The notes below the pieces were generated by a model, which was not told the origin of the DNA, did not search any database, and was given only the letters and a program-made list of their open reading frames with translations. Source: Ephydatia muelleri (lineage: Eukaryota; Porifera; Demospongiae; Spongillida; Spongillidae). Taken from it: DNA of 64,000 nt. A program made the translations under genes and the position numbers. The DNA lies in the NCBI GenBank assembly GCA_013339895.1, contig JABACO010000002.1, positions 17,573,927-17,637,926 of the forward strand. The letters run 5' to 3'. Positions 43,358 through 55,200 of the stretch are shown here, one piece after another; position 1 is the first letter of the stretch; every line of letters begins with the position of its first letter.

Positions 43358-45919
43358 TACACACCTCCAGTTGCAGCTTGAGGTGTGTGTCTGGCACAGA
43401 TGAACAGAATGTAGCAGTTCTTGAGAGCTCTACTAAACACCGCAAAGCTGTCATGTTGGAGAAGCTGGCGGAAAGTAAGGCATCATGGCAACACATGGAG
43501 CATCATGGCAACATATGGAGCACCATGGCAACACATGGAGCACCATGGCAACACATGGAGCACCATGGCAACACATGGATCATCATGGCAACACATGGAG
43601 CACCATAGCAACACATGGAGCACCATAGCAACACAGGTGCAGTGAGGGATACCCTCCAACCTGTTAACTTACAGTACACAGGTTTCTGCAGAGGCCATCT
43701 TGGATAAGGAGCAGGAGAGACTGGTACTGGCACACAACTGGACCACTACACTTCAGAGCTGCACACACCAAGTTCAGACCTATCGCCACCAAGGCTTCTG
43801 AGTTGTGCCTACCCAGGGGTTAAAGGGAAAACCAAACAGATGAGGGGATGAGAGAGGGGTAGAGGAGAGGGGAGGGGAGGAGGAGAGGGGAGAGGGTAGA
43901 AAAGGGAGGAGAGGGGAGGGAAGGGGAGGGGAGAGGGAGGGGAGAGGGGAGGGGAGGAGGAGGGGGAGGAAGAAGAGGAGGGAGGTGATGTTAAAGGTAA
44001 AAGTAAACAGATGAGGGGAAGTGAGAGGGGTAGAGGAGAGGGGAGGAGGTGAAGTATAATGACATAAGGATCACATCTACCTATCCCTGGAGTTGATTAT
44101 GGAGATGAGGAATCTAAGCAGCTCTCTCACACAGGGTAGACCGTACGGAGCAACACTTCGATGCTCTCGGGGACACAGGAGAGAGAGGAAGTGGGAGGAG
44201 CATCCAAGGGAGGAGGATCCAGCTCCTCCTCCCCAGTTTGCTTGGTCTCCTCCTCCCCTTCCTCAGTGGGAGGGGCTTCAGGGGCTGTCCCCTTGTTCTC
44301 GTCATCTCCTTCCGTGGTCACATGATTTTGCTCTTCCCCAGACCCTTCCTCGCAGTGCAAAGTCTGGTCAACAGAGCAAACGTCATCTCCTCCTCCCCAG
44401 GCCTCCTCTGATAGCGTGTGCAGACAGGAAAACAGCATCTGCACCATGCTAAGCAGTTTGCTCTCCGCAAAGCATCTCAGCAGCTCTGGTAGCATGTGTG
44501 TGTGTACATGTGTGTGTGTGTGTGGTGTGTGTGTGTGTGTGTGTGTGGAGGTGTGTGTACATGTACATAGAAGACAATTAGAACAATGAATATGAATTTT
44601 ATGCACTTTCCCTATGCAAACCCCTCCCATTGCCACACCCACCACCCTTTCTAACCCTCAGCCCCGCCCACTACCACGCCCACCTCCCTCACCACTCAGC
44701 CTCATCTCGAAGCATATTCGAAAACATGACTGCATCAGCTCACAGACACTCTCGTTGCTTAGCAACCTCGCAACAGGGGCACCCAAAATAGTGTGGAGAA
44801 CCTGGAGGAGGAGGAGCCATGTATGCTGCCATGGAAACAAGCATTGCTTCAAACCCTAACCTCCACAATCTTCATCAACACAACCTCATCGCTCGTCTGA
44901 TTGGTGCCAACAAACCTGGCGTGAGTAATGGCGTCCGATACAGCCTCTATAATGGCTGCTGAGTTGGGGTGGGTGGGGTCTAAAAGAACAAAGAGAAGAC
45001 CTTTAAATGAGGCATGTGAGTGAAGGGAGGGTGGAGAGATGGGGCACTGGAATGGGGAGGAGGGAGGTGAGGCACTGGATTGGGGAGGAGTGAGGTGGGC
45101 ACTGGAGTGGGGAGGAGGGAGGTGGGCACTGGAATGGGGAGGAGAGAGGTGGGCACTGGCATGGGGAGGAGAGAGGTGAGGCACTGGATTGGGGAGGAGT
45201 GTAGTGGGCACTGGAGTGGGGAGGAGGGAGGTGGGGCACTGGCGTGGGGAGGAGGGAGGTGGGGCACTGGATTGGGGAGGAGGGGGTGGGGCACTGGAGT
45301 GGGGAGGAGGGAGGTGGGGCACTGGAGTGGGGAGGAGGGGGGTGGGGCACTGGAGTGGGGAGGAGGGAGGTGGGGCACTGGAGTGGGGAGGAGGGTGATG
45401 GGCACTGGAATGGGGAGGAGGGAGGGTAATCCACTAAGGTAACTAAGCTTTAAGTTTAATTCAAGATGGTTCAATCATGATCTAGTACTCAGTACATGTT
45501 GCATAGAGAAGGAAGGAGTGGTTACTTATGAGGCTATGAAACACTGACCACTACATGTACACAGAATACCTGTGCATACACACATACACACACACATCAA
45601 CTCATCCGTGCGTGCGTACTGAATAATTGGCTCATGTCTTTTGTGCATTGTCACAACAAACATCGCGTGTGTAAAATACGTGACTTCGTCGAATGCTCCC
45701 TTCCCCCACACGTCCATCTCTGTTACCTAGCATGCCATAGGTCAGGAACTTCTCCACAGACGATATGGCCATTCCAGTCACCGGCCCACTTGTATCGTCA
45801 GACAACACCACGTCACAAAAGGGTTTCAAGAATTCTCCATTCAGTTCCCATATTCCGGCGACGCTGGCTAGCCTTTGTTGGAGCTGGTGCAGCTGCTGTA
45901 TCAGAGGGTCTTGGTCCTC
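42469..45919 (-). CDS. GBF1-like: GBF1-like DCB/HUS exons 2-10
   Basis: Nine exons. Recognisable blocks: GEFLKPFCDVVLSDDTSGPV and AISSVEKFLTYG (45919-45727); DAITHARFVGTNQTSDEVV (44979-44863); SNESVCELMQSCFRICFEMR (44801-44693, a hallmark GBF1/BIG block); ELLRCFAESKLLSMVQ and a long acidic insert ending in YGLPCVRELLRFLISI (44485-44081); HNSEALVAIGLNLVCAAL (43808-43673); REL-ALECVLQ (43257-43165); FVNFDCQLYMSNVFENLTK (43074-42985); and a VHLMSLEAL block running to PKKK (42748-42469). The acidic exon, the 43464-43365 exon (100 nt) and the last exon (280 nt) do not keep one frame between their splice sites. DCB/HUS mediates dimerisation and membrane targeting. Confidence 0.8.
42760..42842. repeat. 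GT microsatellite
   Basis: Interrupted (GT)n/GTGGTGTG immediately upstream (minus strand) of the VHLMSLEAL exon. Confidence 0.9.
43278..43362. repeat. CA microsatellite
   Basis: (CA)n with GCACATAC interruptions between two GBF1-like exons (43257 and 43365). Confidence 0.9.
43482..43635. repeat. 20-bp tandem repeat, about 7 copies
   Basis: Unit CACCATGGCAACACATGGAG with minor changes, in the intron upstream of exon 43464-43365. Confidence 0.9.
43845..44060. repeat. GA-rich tract
   Basis: GGGGAGGAGGAGAGG-type purine tract in which the ACAGATGAGGGGA/AGAGGGGTAGAGGAGAGGG segment occurs twice (about 43830 and 44010). Confidence 0.85.
45030..45425. repeat. 28-29-bp minisatellite, about 14 copies
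   Basis: Unit contains GGGCACTGGAGTGGGGAGGA with variable G counts, in the GBF1-like intron 2. Long open frames on both strands are artefacts. Confidence 0.95.
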
Positions 45920-45975
45920 CTGCCGAGAAAAAGTGGGACACTAAACTCCTCTTAGCTACGGTGCAATTGACCTAC

Positions 45976-46084
45976 CACTCTGGAAGGACCGCCCCCACCG
46001 ACTGCCCCTTCGCATGGCGGCGAGAAGAAGGGACGCTTCCCCTTGAATTATCGCTATAGCAGCTGAGGCTTGCCGCGAATTCAT
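45976..46084 (-). CDS. GBF1-like: GBF1-like exon 1 (start codon)
   Basis: ATG at 46084. The segment IIQGEASLLLAAMRRGSRW matches the conserved first helix of GBF1 (IIQGE..., A-x-R-x-x-RW). The donor is either G/GTAGGT or AG/GTCAAT. A dispersed repeat starts 18 bp upstream of the ATG, so 5' UTR and promoter lie in or beyond repeat sequence. Confidence 0.75.
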
Positions 46085-46101
46085 GTCAAGGTTAAGACCC
46101 T

Positions 46102-46203
46102 GGTCGACGATCTATACAAACCTCCAATTTTTCAGGAGGTTGCCGCTAATTAAGATAATGCGGTAACTATCAGCTGAACCGCAACTTTGACACACCTATT
46201 TAT
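46102..46203. repeat. dispersed repeat, copy 2
   Basis: Second copy of the repeat at 1-101, in direct orientation. It starts 18 bp upstream of the GBF1-like start codon and continues into sequence related to the 23-kb element. Confidence 0.85.
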
Positions 46204-46209
46204 CTGACA

Positions 46210-46720
46210 ATATAGGATTGATTGAAGATTGATGAAATCATTAAAAAAACTTCACTCGCGTCTGGAGGGACAACGGAAGAAACGGATCGCGTATCTCTTT
46301 GTCGCGATGGAACGAGAACTCAAAGATCTACAGTTCTACGTTTGTTCCGTGTTATAAAACGGTGTGCTTTTAGAGAAACAAACGAATTCCTTTTTCTCGT
46401 GCCCAGTCCCCAAATAATTCTTGGTCGTCGTCTTCTAGTTCTTCCTTAGGAAGGTATAACTCGAGCTACGAACGGTTTTGAAGAACGGCAATAGCACCAA
46501 TATCTTCGGAATTCACCTGCACGGTGCCCTTTAAGGTCATATAGACATCTAGAAAGACTACAGCGAGAAGTACCTCATGCGGTAGCAAGTTCTGTATAGG
46601 ATATGAAGTTATTGCAGAAGTTTATTTGGTGTATTGTTGATTAATGAAGTTATTTTACAGCATGCAGTATAAATACTCCGACCTGCACGAAATTTATTTG
46701 GTGTTCACGGGTGTTTGCGG
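46210..46720 (+). mobile_element. diverged copy of the 5' part of the 23-kb element
   Basis: Aligns by eye with 23075-23540: shared GAGGGACAACG-AAGAAACGGAT, AAAGATCTAC/CAAGATCTAC, TTCTCGTGCCCA, TTGGTCGTCGTC, GGTGCCC-TTAAGGT and AAATTTATTTGGTG segments. The copy here leads to different sequence, not to the basic-repeat gene. Confidence 0.7.
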
Positions 46721-47149
46721 CCGGACAGTAGGTTGGATAATTAAGCGATACCATAATTTAGAATGAGCTACCAAAAAAATATCTAGCCGCATCTCATTAT
46801 ACGATGTCTGAGCACATACATCACACTCGTCTTATGACATTCCGAGGAGAGAAAATGCTCATGAAAACACTCAACCACAGCTATACATAAGCCATAATTG
46901 CACAAGGACTACATTTATTATGAATGGTTCTGCGCAGCCCGTTTCCACATCAATGTAATTTTGGCGGGAAAAGATGGGGTGTACTTGAGCGGTCTTTGCG
47001 GACCAACCGACCCGTAGAAATCTGTAAGCGAGTAATATAATGATCAGCACACATAGGAGAGTATATACATATCGCTCATAAATAGCCGACTATTTTTTTA
47101 ACCCCAGAATAAGGCAGGAGTTTTTATAAATAATTTCAGTATTTTAGAA
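46721..47149. other. no gene seen
   Basis: AT-rich sequence between two element remnants. Confidence 0.4.
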
Positions 47150-48217
47150 TGGAGATACACGCAAAGAAAGTCGAAGAGCGATGCAGAGTGTGTGGCCGCT
47201 TCTTAGTGGAGGCTATATACCAGGGCTGCATATGACACAGGGTGTCTTCATGAAGCTGTTCAGGCTGCTGGAGGACACTTGCCACCAGTTTGACTTGCAG
47301 CTGGCGTACACATACCAGGAAGAAAGCAGCAGCTCATCCTCATTCAAAAGTACACTGAAGAGCTGCACAAGCTGCAGGTAGCCAAGGCTAAGCTGGCTGA
47401 AGCCCAAGACTCCTTTGCAGCTTTAGAGGAGCTGTCACGTACGTAGTGGTATATGGGGAGGACAGCCCTGTTATGGAGATCCTTATCAGGCATGCCCTGG
47501 ACAGGAGGCAGTCTGTGGAGAAAATGGTAAGGATTAAGCAAACACTGATTATAACACCCTAACACAGGAAATGGAAATAGCAAAGACCACCAAAGTTACT
47601 AGCAAGGAGTTTGCCCTTCATGATGGTCGGATGAAGCCCTCCAATCCTTCAAGGTGCAACGGCAGCAATACTTTGGTGGTGTGTTTGTTGGTAATCACAT
47701 CCACAAGACCACAGGTTATAATCATCTAAATTTAGTTCAGTTGCTGTAACTCATACACTATTTAGCCAGCAAACATCAAGCGTTTGTGCACCTCCATCGT
47801 AGAGGTTGCAACAACTAAGTGCCCTATACTAATAACACCAGCAACAGAGGCATGCATGAAGTTTACAAACTTCTTCACCCTGCTAGGCCAGAAGTACATG
47901 TATGAAATAACTGTACATAAACTATAACGGCCCAGCTCATGGAGCACTTTAGGAGTTCCTTCCCAAACTGCTCTATAACATTAAAAATGCACATGCTGGA
48001 AGAACATACAGTGCCATGGGCAAAAAGAACATACGTTGGATTTGGTCTTCTGAGGGAGCAAGGAGCAGAATCCATCCATGCCAGGTTTAACTCCTTGCAA
48101 CGTACGTACCATTCGGTACATAACCCAGTCGAAAGACTGTCCTTGATTATGAAGGAGCACCTGCTTTCAATAGCTCCACAAAATGTGGCAGCGATCACTC
48201 CCCCCAAAAGAGTATGA
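47150..48217 (+). pseudogene. remnant of an uncharacterised mobile-element protein
   Basis: Broken plus-strand gene. ATG at 47150 gives a 28-codon frame with a C-x2-C pair (ERCRVCGRF). Then come a coiled segment in another frame (YTEELHKLQVAKAKLAEA, about 47350-47400), a GNHIHK-containing segment (about 47640-47720), and a C-terminal block LKMHMLEEHTVPWAKRTYVG, then REQGAESIHARFN, then MKEHLLSIAPQN (about 47980-48190). I recall this C-terminal block from abundant, unnamed proteins in sponge and cnidarian genomes, probably transposon-encoded; the family name is not known to me. Frames are disrupted. Confidence 0.5.
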
Positions 48218-48945
48218 TACCGTTAAATTCACGATAATTCAGCAATATGCATCTCTAGCCCAAAAAACGTCGGCTACACGCAGATAATCGAATAAGTTAG
48301 TACCTTCTGTTATCTCTAAGATTTAGCTTGAATCAAAACTTTCTACGGGTCGGGAGCGTGGAAAACTTACTTCAAAGTGGACAGGTACGTCGAGGGTTAC
48401 CCGCTTTCAAGAGCCATAACTTGCCGTAGCGTCAAAACTGTGACAAGAGAAACGCAGTGTATGTAGAAAGATGATGCTTCTTTTGTTTGGAAGCTTTAAA
48501 TGGCGCTGGTATAATCCCTGTTTTTGTACAGGGGGCTCACGTTTCTTGGCTCTGGTTGTCTAGGACGTTGCTAAGGGAATACGTAATCATTTCAATACTT
48601 CGGGTTATACCCTACTGTCCAATGGCCGCAAACACCCGTGAATTGTGCATTGTCACAACCATAGATATTAGAGTAGAATCAGATCTCTGACAGAATGATG
48701 TTAAGTAACACGTGATAGAATAATAAATGAAAGCATGCGGTACCAAATAATGATGCGGGCGGGAAATGGGAAACAAGGTAGTGGCCTTACGGCACCTTCA
48801 TTCAGAACTGCAACCAAATTACGTCCACGTAAGTGTGCCAATTAACATGAAGCTTACGCAATAAGCTACTTCAAAATGTCGTTTCGAGCAGACAATGGCA
48901 TTGGTTGTGCTTGAGCAAGACATGCATGCATACTGAAGCAAGAAA
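48218..48945. other. no gene recognised
   Basis: Unique-looking sequence between the remnant and the start of the duplicated block. Short open frames only. Confidence 0.4.
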
Positions 48946-49211
48946 TATTAGACACAGCCAGCGCACTTTTTGGTCTAAAGCTTTTGCTTCAACACACATT
49001 AGCCTGTTTTTACAGCCCGATACGCAAGAATGCTTAGGCTTGACCACAGATAAATTGGCCAAATTACTAATACTAGGTTGTTTGGCGTGGTCTGACAAGT
49101 CAGCGATATATTGTTATAATCGTGACTAGAGATATGGGCACACGTTTCAATGGAATCGCTGCTCATTGAAAGATTATAATCGAACATCGTCCTACTACAC
49201 TGACCAAAGAC
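48946..49211 (+). promoter_or_regulatory. 5' flank of gene copy B
   Basis: Aligns with 8741-9078 upstream of copy A without the fold-back element there, so it marks the left edge of the duplication and probably holds promoter and 5' UTR. Confidence 0.6.
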
Positions 49212-51456
49212 ATGGGCCAACAGATGGATAAAAAATCCAACAATGTATTACAAGAAACCGAACATCCGAATCAAAAACTTCGTACAGCGTGCATCAATGG
49301 CAACACCTCCCTGGTGAGACATCTGGTCACAAACTACAGCTGTGATCCCAATGCTAGGGACAAATATGGTGACACACCCTTTACATGTGCTGGTTTAGGT
49401 GGAAGTGTTCAGTGTGTGGTGCTGTTGATCAATAAGTTTCACTGCGACATCAACACCAAAGGTGCTAATTGTAGGACTATCCTTCATAATGCATGTAGCA
49501 AAGGCCACACCTCCCTGGTGAAACATCTGGTTAGAAAGTACAGCTGTGATCTCAATGCTAGGGACACGAATGGTGACACACCCTTTACATGTGCTGGTTC
49601 AGGTGGTAGTGTGGAGTGTGTAGAACTGTTGATCAATGAGTTTCACTGCGACGTCAACACCAAGGGTGCTATTGGTAGGACTATCCTTCATAAGGCATGC
49701 AGCAAAGGCCGCACTTCCCTAGTGAGACATCTGGTCACAAAGTACAGCTGGGATCTCAATGCTAGGGACAATGATGGTGACACACCCTTTACATGTGTTG
49801 GTTTAGGTGGTAGTGTGGAGTGCTTGGAGCTGTTGATCAATGAGTTTCACTGTGACATCAACACCAAAGATGCTATTGGTAGGACTATCCTTCATAATGC
49901 ATGCAGCAAAGGCCACACCTCCCTGGTGAGACATCTGGTCACAAAGTACAGCTGTGATCTCAATGCTAGGGACAATGATGGTGACACACCCTTTACATGT
50001 GCTGGTTCAGGTGGTAGTGTGGAGTGTGTAGAACTGTTGATCAATGAATTTCACTGCGACATCAACACTAAGGATGCTATTGGTAGGACTATCCTTCATA
50101 AGGCATGCAGCAAAGGCCACACCTCCCTAGTGAGACATCTGGTCACAAAGTCTAGGTGTGATCTCAATGCTAGGGACACGAATGGTGAGACACCCTTTAC
50201 ATGTGCTGGTTTAGGTGGTAGTGTGGAGTGCTTGGAACTGTTGATCAATGAGTTTCACTGTGACATCAACACCAAGGGTGCTATTGGTAGGACTATCCTT
50301 CATAAGGCATGCAGCAATGGACACACCTCCCTAGTGAGACATCTGGTCACAAAGTACAGCTGTGATCTCAATGCTAGGGACAAAGATGGTGACACACCCT
50401 TTACATGTGCTGGTTTAGGTGGTAGTGTGGAGTGCTTGGAGCTGTTGATCAATGAGTTTCATTGTGACATCAACACCAAAGATGCTATTGGTAGGACTAT
50501 CGTTCATAATGCATGCAGCAAAGGCCACACCTCCCTGGTGAGACATCTGGTCACAAAGTACAGGTGTGAACTCAATGCTAGGGACACGAATGGTGACACA
50601 CCCTTTACATGTGCTGGTTTAGGTGGTAGTGTGGAGTGCTTGGAGCTGTTGATCAATGAGTTTCACTGCGACGTCAACACCAAGGGTGCTATTGGCAGAA
50701 CTATCCTTCATAATGCATGTATTAATGGCCACACCTCCCTGGTGAGACATCTGGTCACAAAGTACAGCTGTGATCTCAATGCTAGGGACACGAATGGTGA
50801 GACACCCTTTACATGTGTTGGTTTAGGTGGTAGTGTGGAGTGCTTGGAGCTGTTGATCAATGAGTTTCACTGCAACATCAACACCAAGAATGCTATTGGT
50901 AGGACTATCCTTCATAAGGCATGCGAGAAAGGCCACACCTCCCTAGTGAGACATCTGGTCACACAGTACAGCTGTGATCTCAATGCTAGAGACACAAATG
51001 GTGACACACCCTTTACATGTGTTGGTTTAGGTGGTAGTGTGGAGTGCTTGGAACTGTTGATCAATGAGTTTCACTGCGACGTCAACACCAAGGGTGCTAT
51101 TAGTAGGACTATCCTTCATCATGCATGCAGCAATGGCCACACCGCCCTGGTGAAACATCTGGTCACAAAGTACTGGTGTGATCTCAATACTAGGGACATG
51201 AATGGTGACACACCCTTTACATGTGCTGGTTTAGGTGGTAGTGTGGAGTGCTTGGAACTGTTGATCAATGAGTTTCACTGCGACATCAACACCACGAATG
51301 CTGTTGGTAGGACTATCATTCATAAGGCTTGTGCAAAAGGTCACATTAATCTTTTACGAGCTTTGATATTAAATTATGGCTGTGATTGTCAGGATGTACA
51401 CACTGAAGTATCAAATGTGCGAATGATTGTAGAAAAGTTAAAGAGAAGTTGGAAAG
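49212..51456 (+). CDS. ankyrin-repeat exon, copy B
   Basis: ATG at 49212 (MGQQMDKKSNNVLQETE). Ten 68-aa double-ankyrin units and the terminal GHINLLRAL repeat, with a basic tail (EKLKRSWKG) ending at TGGAAAG/GTATGG, phase 1. No frame breaks. Units are less uniform than in copy A (for example RTSLVRHLVTKYSW, HTALVKHLVTKYWC, LVRKYSC), so this array looks older or less homogenised. Role as for copy A: a protein-binding array of unknown target. Confidence 0.88.
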
Positions 51457-52245
51457 GTATGGTATGTATTGCTTGGAGTCACTCATGTATGATTGAAGTG
51501 GTTTTTGAAAACAATTTGAAATTTAATTAAACGTCAACTATTACAGTATCTCTTTGTTTATCTCATGAAATTAAATTATTGACCTGTACAACAGTTAAGT
51601 TTGTTTCCAATCATTCAAAAGGCTGCTAGAGTTGGAGTTATTGTTTTGATAGAGTTTAATATTTAATTTCACTCCTTTTATGTCTTTTGTACATGTATTT
51701 ATTTTATTATATGATTTGGGGCTTATTTATCTATTGTGTACTGAATACATTAAAATTATAATAGTCTGCTGGTAACCAGAAGAATTTGATGGCATAGCTG
51801 TACCAAAGTTCCTTTGTAGAATGAAATGAAACTATATACCTCACTGTAGGAATGAAGTACTTTGAATTGATGGAGAAGATGAATGATGGTATGTGTTTAA
51901 AACTGTGCATTATAAACAATTCATACCTTAATGTAACATGTGGAGACAATACTGAGTAATGGTTCTGAACAAAAGATACACTGATTGTCATTTAAATGTA
52001 AATATGACATGCAGTTAAAGCTATAATGATTATAAAAAAACAGGTATAAATAGTTTTAATAACACGACACAATGATTAGGTATGAAATTAGGTCAATGCG
52101 AGAACTGTAGATGCACATGAATTGGACTGGTATATTTGCTGCAAATGTAAGGCTGATTCATATTTCTACGATATGAAAGGAAGAGCAAAGCTTGTGCAAT
52201 ATATTTACATACAGAGCAGTACAGTCAGACTCAATTACATTGCAA
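51457..52245 (+). other. start of intron 1, copy B
   Basis: AT-rich, aligned with 14396-15791 of copy A but shorter. No gene seen. Confidence 0.6.
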
Positions 52246-55200
52246 TGTCACACTTTATATAGTTCAATCATACAATATAATTGGCTAGTTAGCAACTACA
52301 GTTAAGTCACTACATTGCTCTCCCTTTAACGAGAGTGTGCCCTCACACTGCTTTCTCAACAAAAGAGACCATCTTGCATGGTCTCAGGAATTTCAGCTGG
52401 ATCACCGTAGTGCATGGTAGGCCTTCTGACTCTGGTAGAGCGTCTTGGCCCTGGAACATTTGGAGCTGGCCCAATGACAGGTTGTCTATATCCTTACGCT
52501 CCATTGGTACAATGGAAGGTAGACTATCTTCATTGTGATCACCAGCTGTAGGTCAGGAGGGGTATCTTCTATGACATTTTGCTCTCCTACTCCATTAGGG
52601 AGAAGCGTCCAAAGGATCTGTTGGCTGTCCTGGTGTGGATGGCCTTAGGGTAATCTCAGGTGGTGGTGCTTCAGCCTTTTCAGAGCCAGGCTTTAGCCGG
52701 TTAAAATGTACCACTTTCTGCCTCTTGGGGTTAGCACAATCTGCTATTCTGTACACATATGGCCCTAGCACTTCCACAGCCTTGAATGACCCTTGCCATA
52801 GGTTGCATAGGTTGTGAAACTTCTTGGCATGCCCTCCACCAACTGCTGGATTGTGGAGAAATACAAACTCATTAACTTCCTCTCACTCCTTTATCATAAT
52901 ACTCCTGTCGTTGCTGTTGGAGCACCATGTATTGCAGGATTTGTGCGTGAGCTTGCTGCATCCTATTCTTCAGTACCTCAGCATACTGTGAGGGATCTTC
53001 AGCAGCACCTGGAATGGAGAACAACACATCTTCAGGAAGACGAGAGTCATGACCAAACATCAATTCGAATGGTGTGGATTTGGTTGTGGCATGATGACTA
53101 GTCCTATGGGCTAGTAGCAGAGTTGGGAGGAGGTCCCACCCCTGTTCATCCTCCCTCACTGCCATGCTCAACATGTCAAGTAAGGTTCTGTTAAACCTCT
53201 CACAAGGCCATTCGACTGAGGGTGGTATGCAGTGGTGCAGGTCTTCTTGATGTCCAGCAATGATCGTAGCTACCTTCATCTGTATGGACAGAATCTGGGA
53301 CACCAAATCCACACATAAACTCATTAGCAAAGACGCAATGCAAAACCCCATCTCCAGCCAGGTGATCATATGATGTATGTCAATCTGCAGTGCCTTGAAT
53401 TTGTGTAGCCGTTGCAGGGAATGATGGTCTGTTCACAGGGTAAACTTTTTTCCATAGAGGTAGGGCCAGAAGTGGTGAGCAGCCCACACCAAGGCAAGCA
53501 TCTCCCTTCTTTGTGGCACTCCTTTCTGACCTGCTTAACGCTCTGCTGGCCTATCCTAGAACCCATTCCATTGTGGCACTCCTTTCTGACCTGCTTAACG
53601 CCCTGCTGACATATCCAAGAACCCATTCCATTGTGGCACTCCTTTCTGACCTGCTTAACGCCCTGCTGGCATATCCTAGAACCCATTCCATTGTGGCACT
53701 CCTTTCTGACCTGCTTAACGCCCTGCTGACATATCCTAGAACCCATTCCATTGTGGCACTCCTTTCTGACATACTTAACGCCCTGCTGGCATATCCTAGA
53801 ACCCATTCCATTGTGGCACTCCTTTCTGACCTGCTTAACGCTCTGCTGGCATATCCTAGAACCCATTCCATTGTGGCACTCCTTTCTGACTTACTTAACG
53901 CCCTGCTGGCATATCTTAGAACCCATTCCATTGTGGCACTCCTTTCTGACCTACTTAACGCTCTGCTGACATATCCTAGAACCCAAATCCAAACTGAAGT
54001 TAGGTAAAGCCAGTAGTGGTGAACACATAAGCAGTTTCTAAATTAGCTCAAAAAATGCATCATTACACCCTTCAGTCCACATCCACTGTGTATCTTCCTG
54101 AGTCAAGGCATGCTGAGGAGACACCAATTGAGCACAACTCCTTACAAAACGTCTATAGTATGACGCAAAACCAAGGATATGTTGGAGGTCAACTTTATTC
54201 CTTGGCATGGGCCAGTTGACAACACATGATATTTTTGCTGGATCGGTCCTTAAATACCTTCACCTGAAATAACGTGACCGAGGTACTGCACGCTAGTCTG
54301 TAGCAATCGCCACTTTTAGGTCTAATCTTCTGTCTCACCCCTTTCAAACTGCTCTAAGTGCTTTTCAATCGACTTGCTAAAAATGATGATATCATCAAGA
54401 TAGACGAGGCACGCAGTCTAGTGCAGACCAGCGAGAACTTGTTCCATGAGCCGCTGGAAGGTTATTGGCGCATCACAATTTCAACAGCATCACGCGAAAT
54501 TGGAAAAGCCCAAATGGTGTCACAAATCCCATTTTCTCCCTATCTCGACTGTCCTCCTCGACTTGCCAGTAACCACTGAAGTCGAAAAGTAACAGGCGCC
54601 TCCCAAGGCATCCAATCTATCCTAAGGAGATATTGTGCATCTTTGCGAGTAAGATCGTTAACCTGACAGAAATCTACACAAAATCGAGTGCTACTGTCTT
54701 TCTTCTTCACTAACAGGATAGGCGATGCCCATGGCCCACAACATGGCTCAATGATTCCCTGGGACAACAGATCAATTAACCCACGCATTTCTTCCTGTTA
54801 GTGAAATGGTAGTCGTTGAGCAGGCTGGCGGACAGGTAGTGCATCTGATGTGTCGATGCGATGGCCTAGCAGTTGGGTATGTCCTAGATCATTAATATCA
54901 TTTATGGCGATGATGTCTTGGTACTTCCACAGCAGTGCAGTCACTCTGTCTCGAACCCCAGGGGCCAGGCTGGAAGTCATCTGATCAATACTAACCTTGA
55001 TGGCCTGCTTAGGTTTAGAAGCTTGCTAACAAGGTTGCACCTGAGCACAATCAACAATAGAGTGCAACATACCTACCCTCACATTTTCATGCACAGTGAC
55101 AGGTGCAAAACATGGTCCATCACCTGGACTATTGTGTGGCCAGCGACTGCATCTGTGATAGAATGAACAACAAGAAGACCATATGCGTGCACAAACTCTT

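Larger units (their letters stand above)
35946..46084 (-). pseudogene. GBF1-like: GBF1-like ARF guanine nucleotide exchange factor, N-terminal part, frames broken
   Basis: Minus strand, inferred exons high to low: 46084-45976, 45919-45727, 44979-44863, 44801-44693, 44485-44081, 43808-43673, 43464-43365, 43257-43165, 43074-42985, 42748-42469, 42129-41927, 41261-41141, 40872-40744, 37892-37810, 37176-37113, 37056-36884, 36794-36695, about 36405-36282, 36144-~35946. Order matches GBF1: DCB/HUS, Sec7, HDS1 start. GBF1 activates ARF1 at the Golgi by GDP/GTP exchange. Human GBF1 is about 1,860 aa; here the match stops after the HDS1-region PGGRRSLFQKE segment and an in-frame stop follows near 35947. 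No HDS2/3 exons were found between 30.4 and 35.9 kb. Exons at 44485, 43464 and 42748 need a frame change, and the junction before 36405 is out of phase. Partial pseudogene, or a gene with sequence errors and unseen exons. Confidence 0.8.

Noticed and set aside
44849-45474. Pro/Ser-rich frames of 140-164 codons
   Set aside because: Products of the 28-29-bp minisatellite except for the true exon at 44863-44979.
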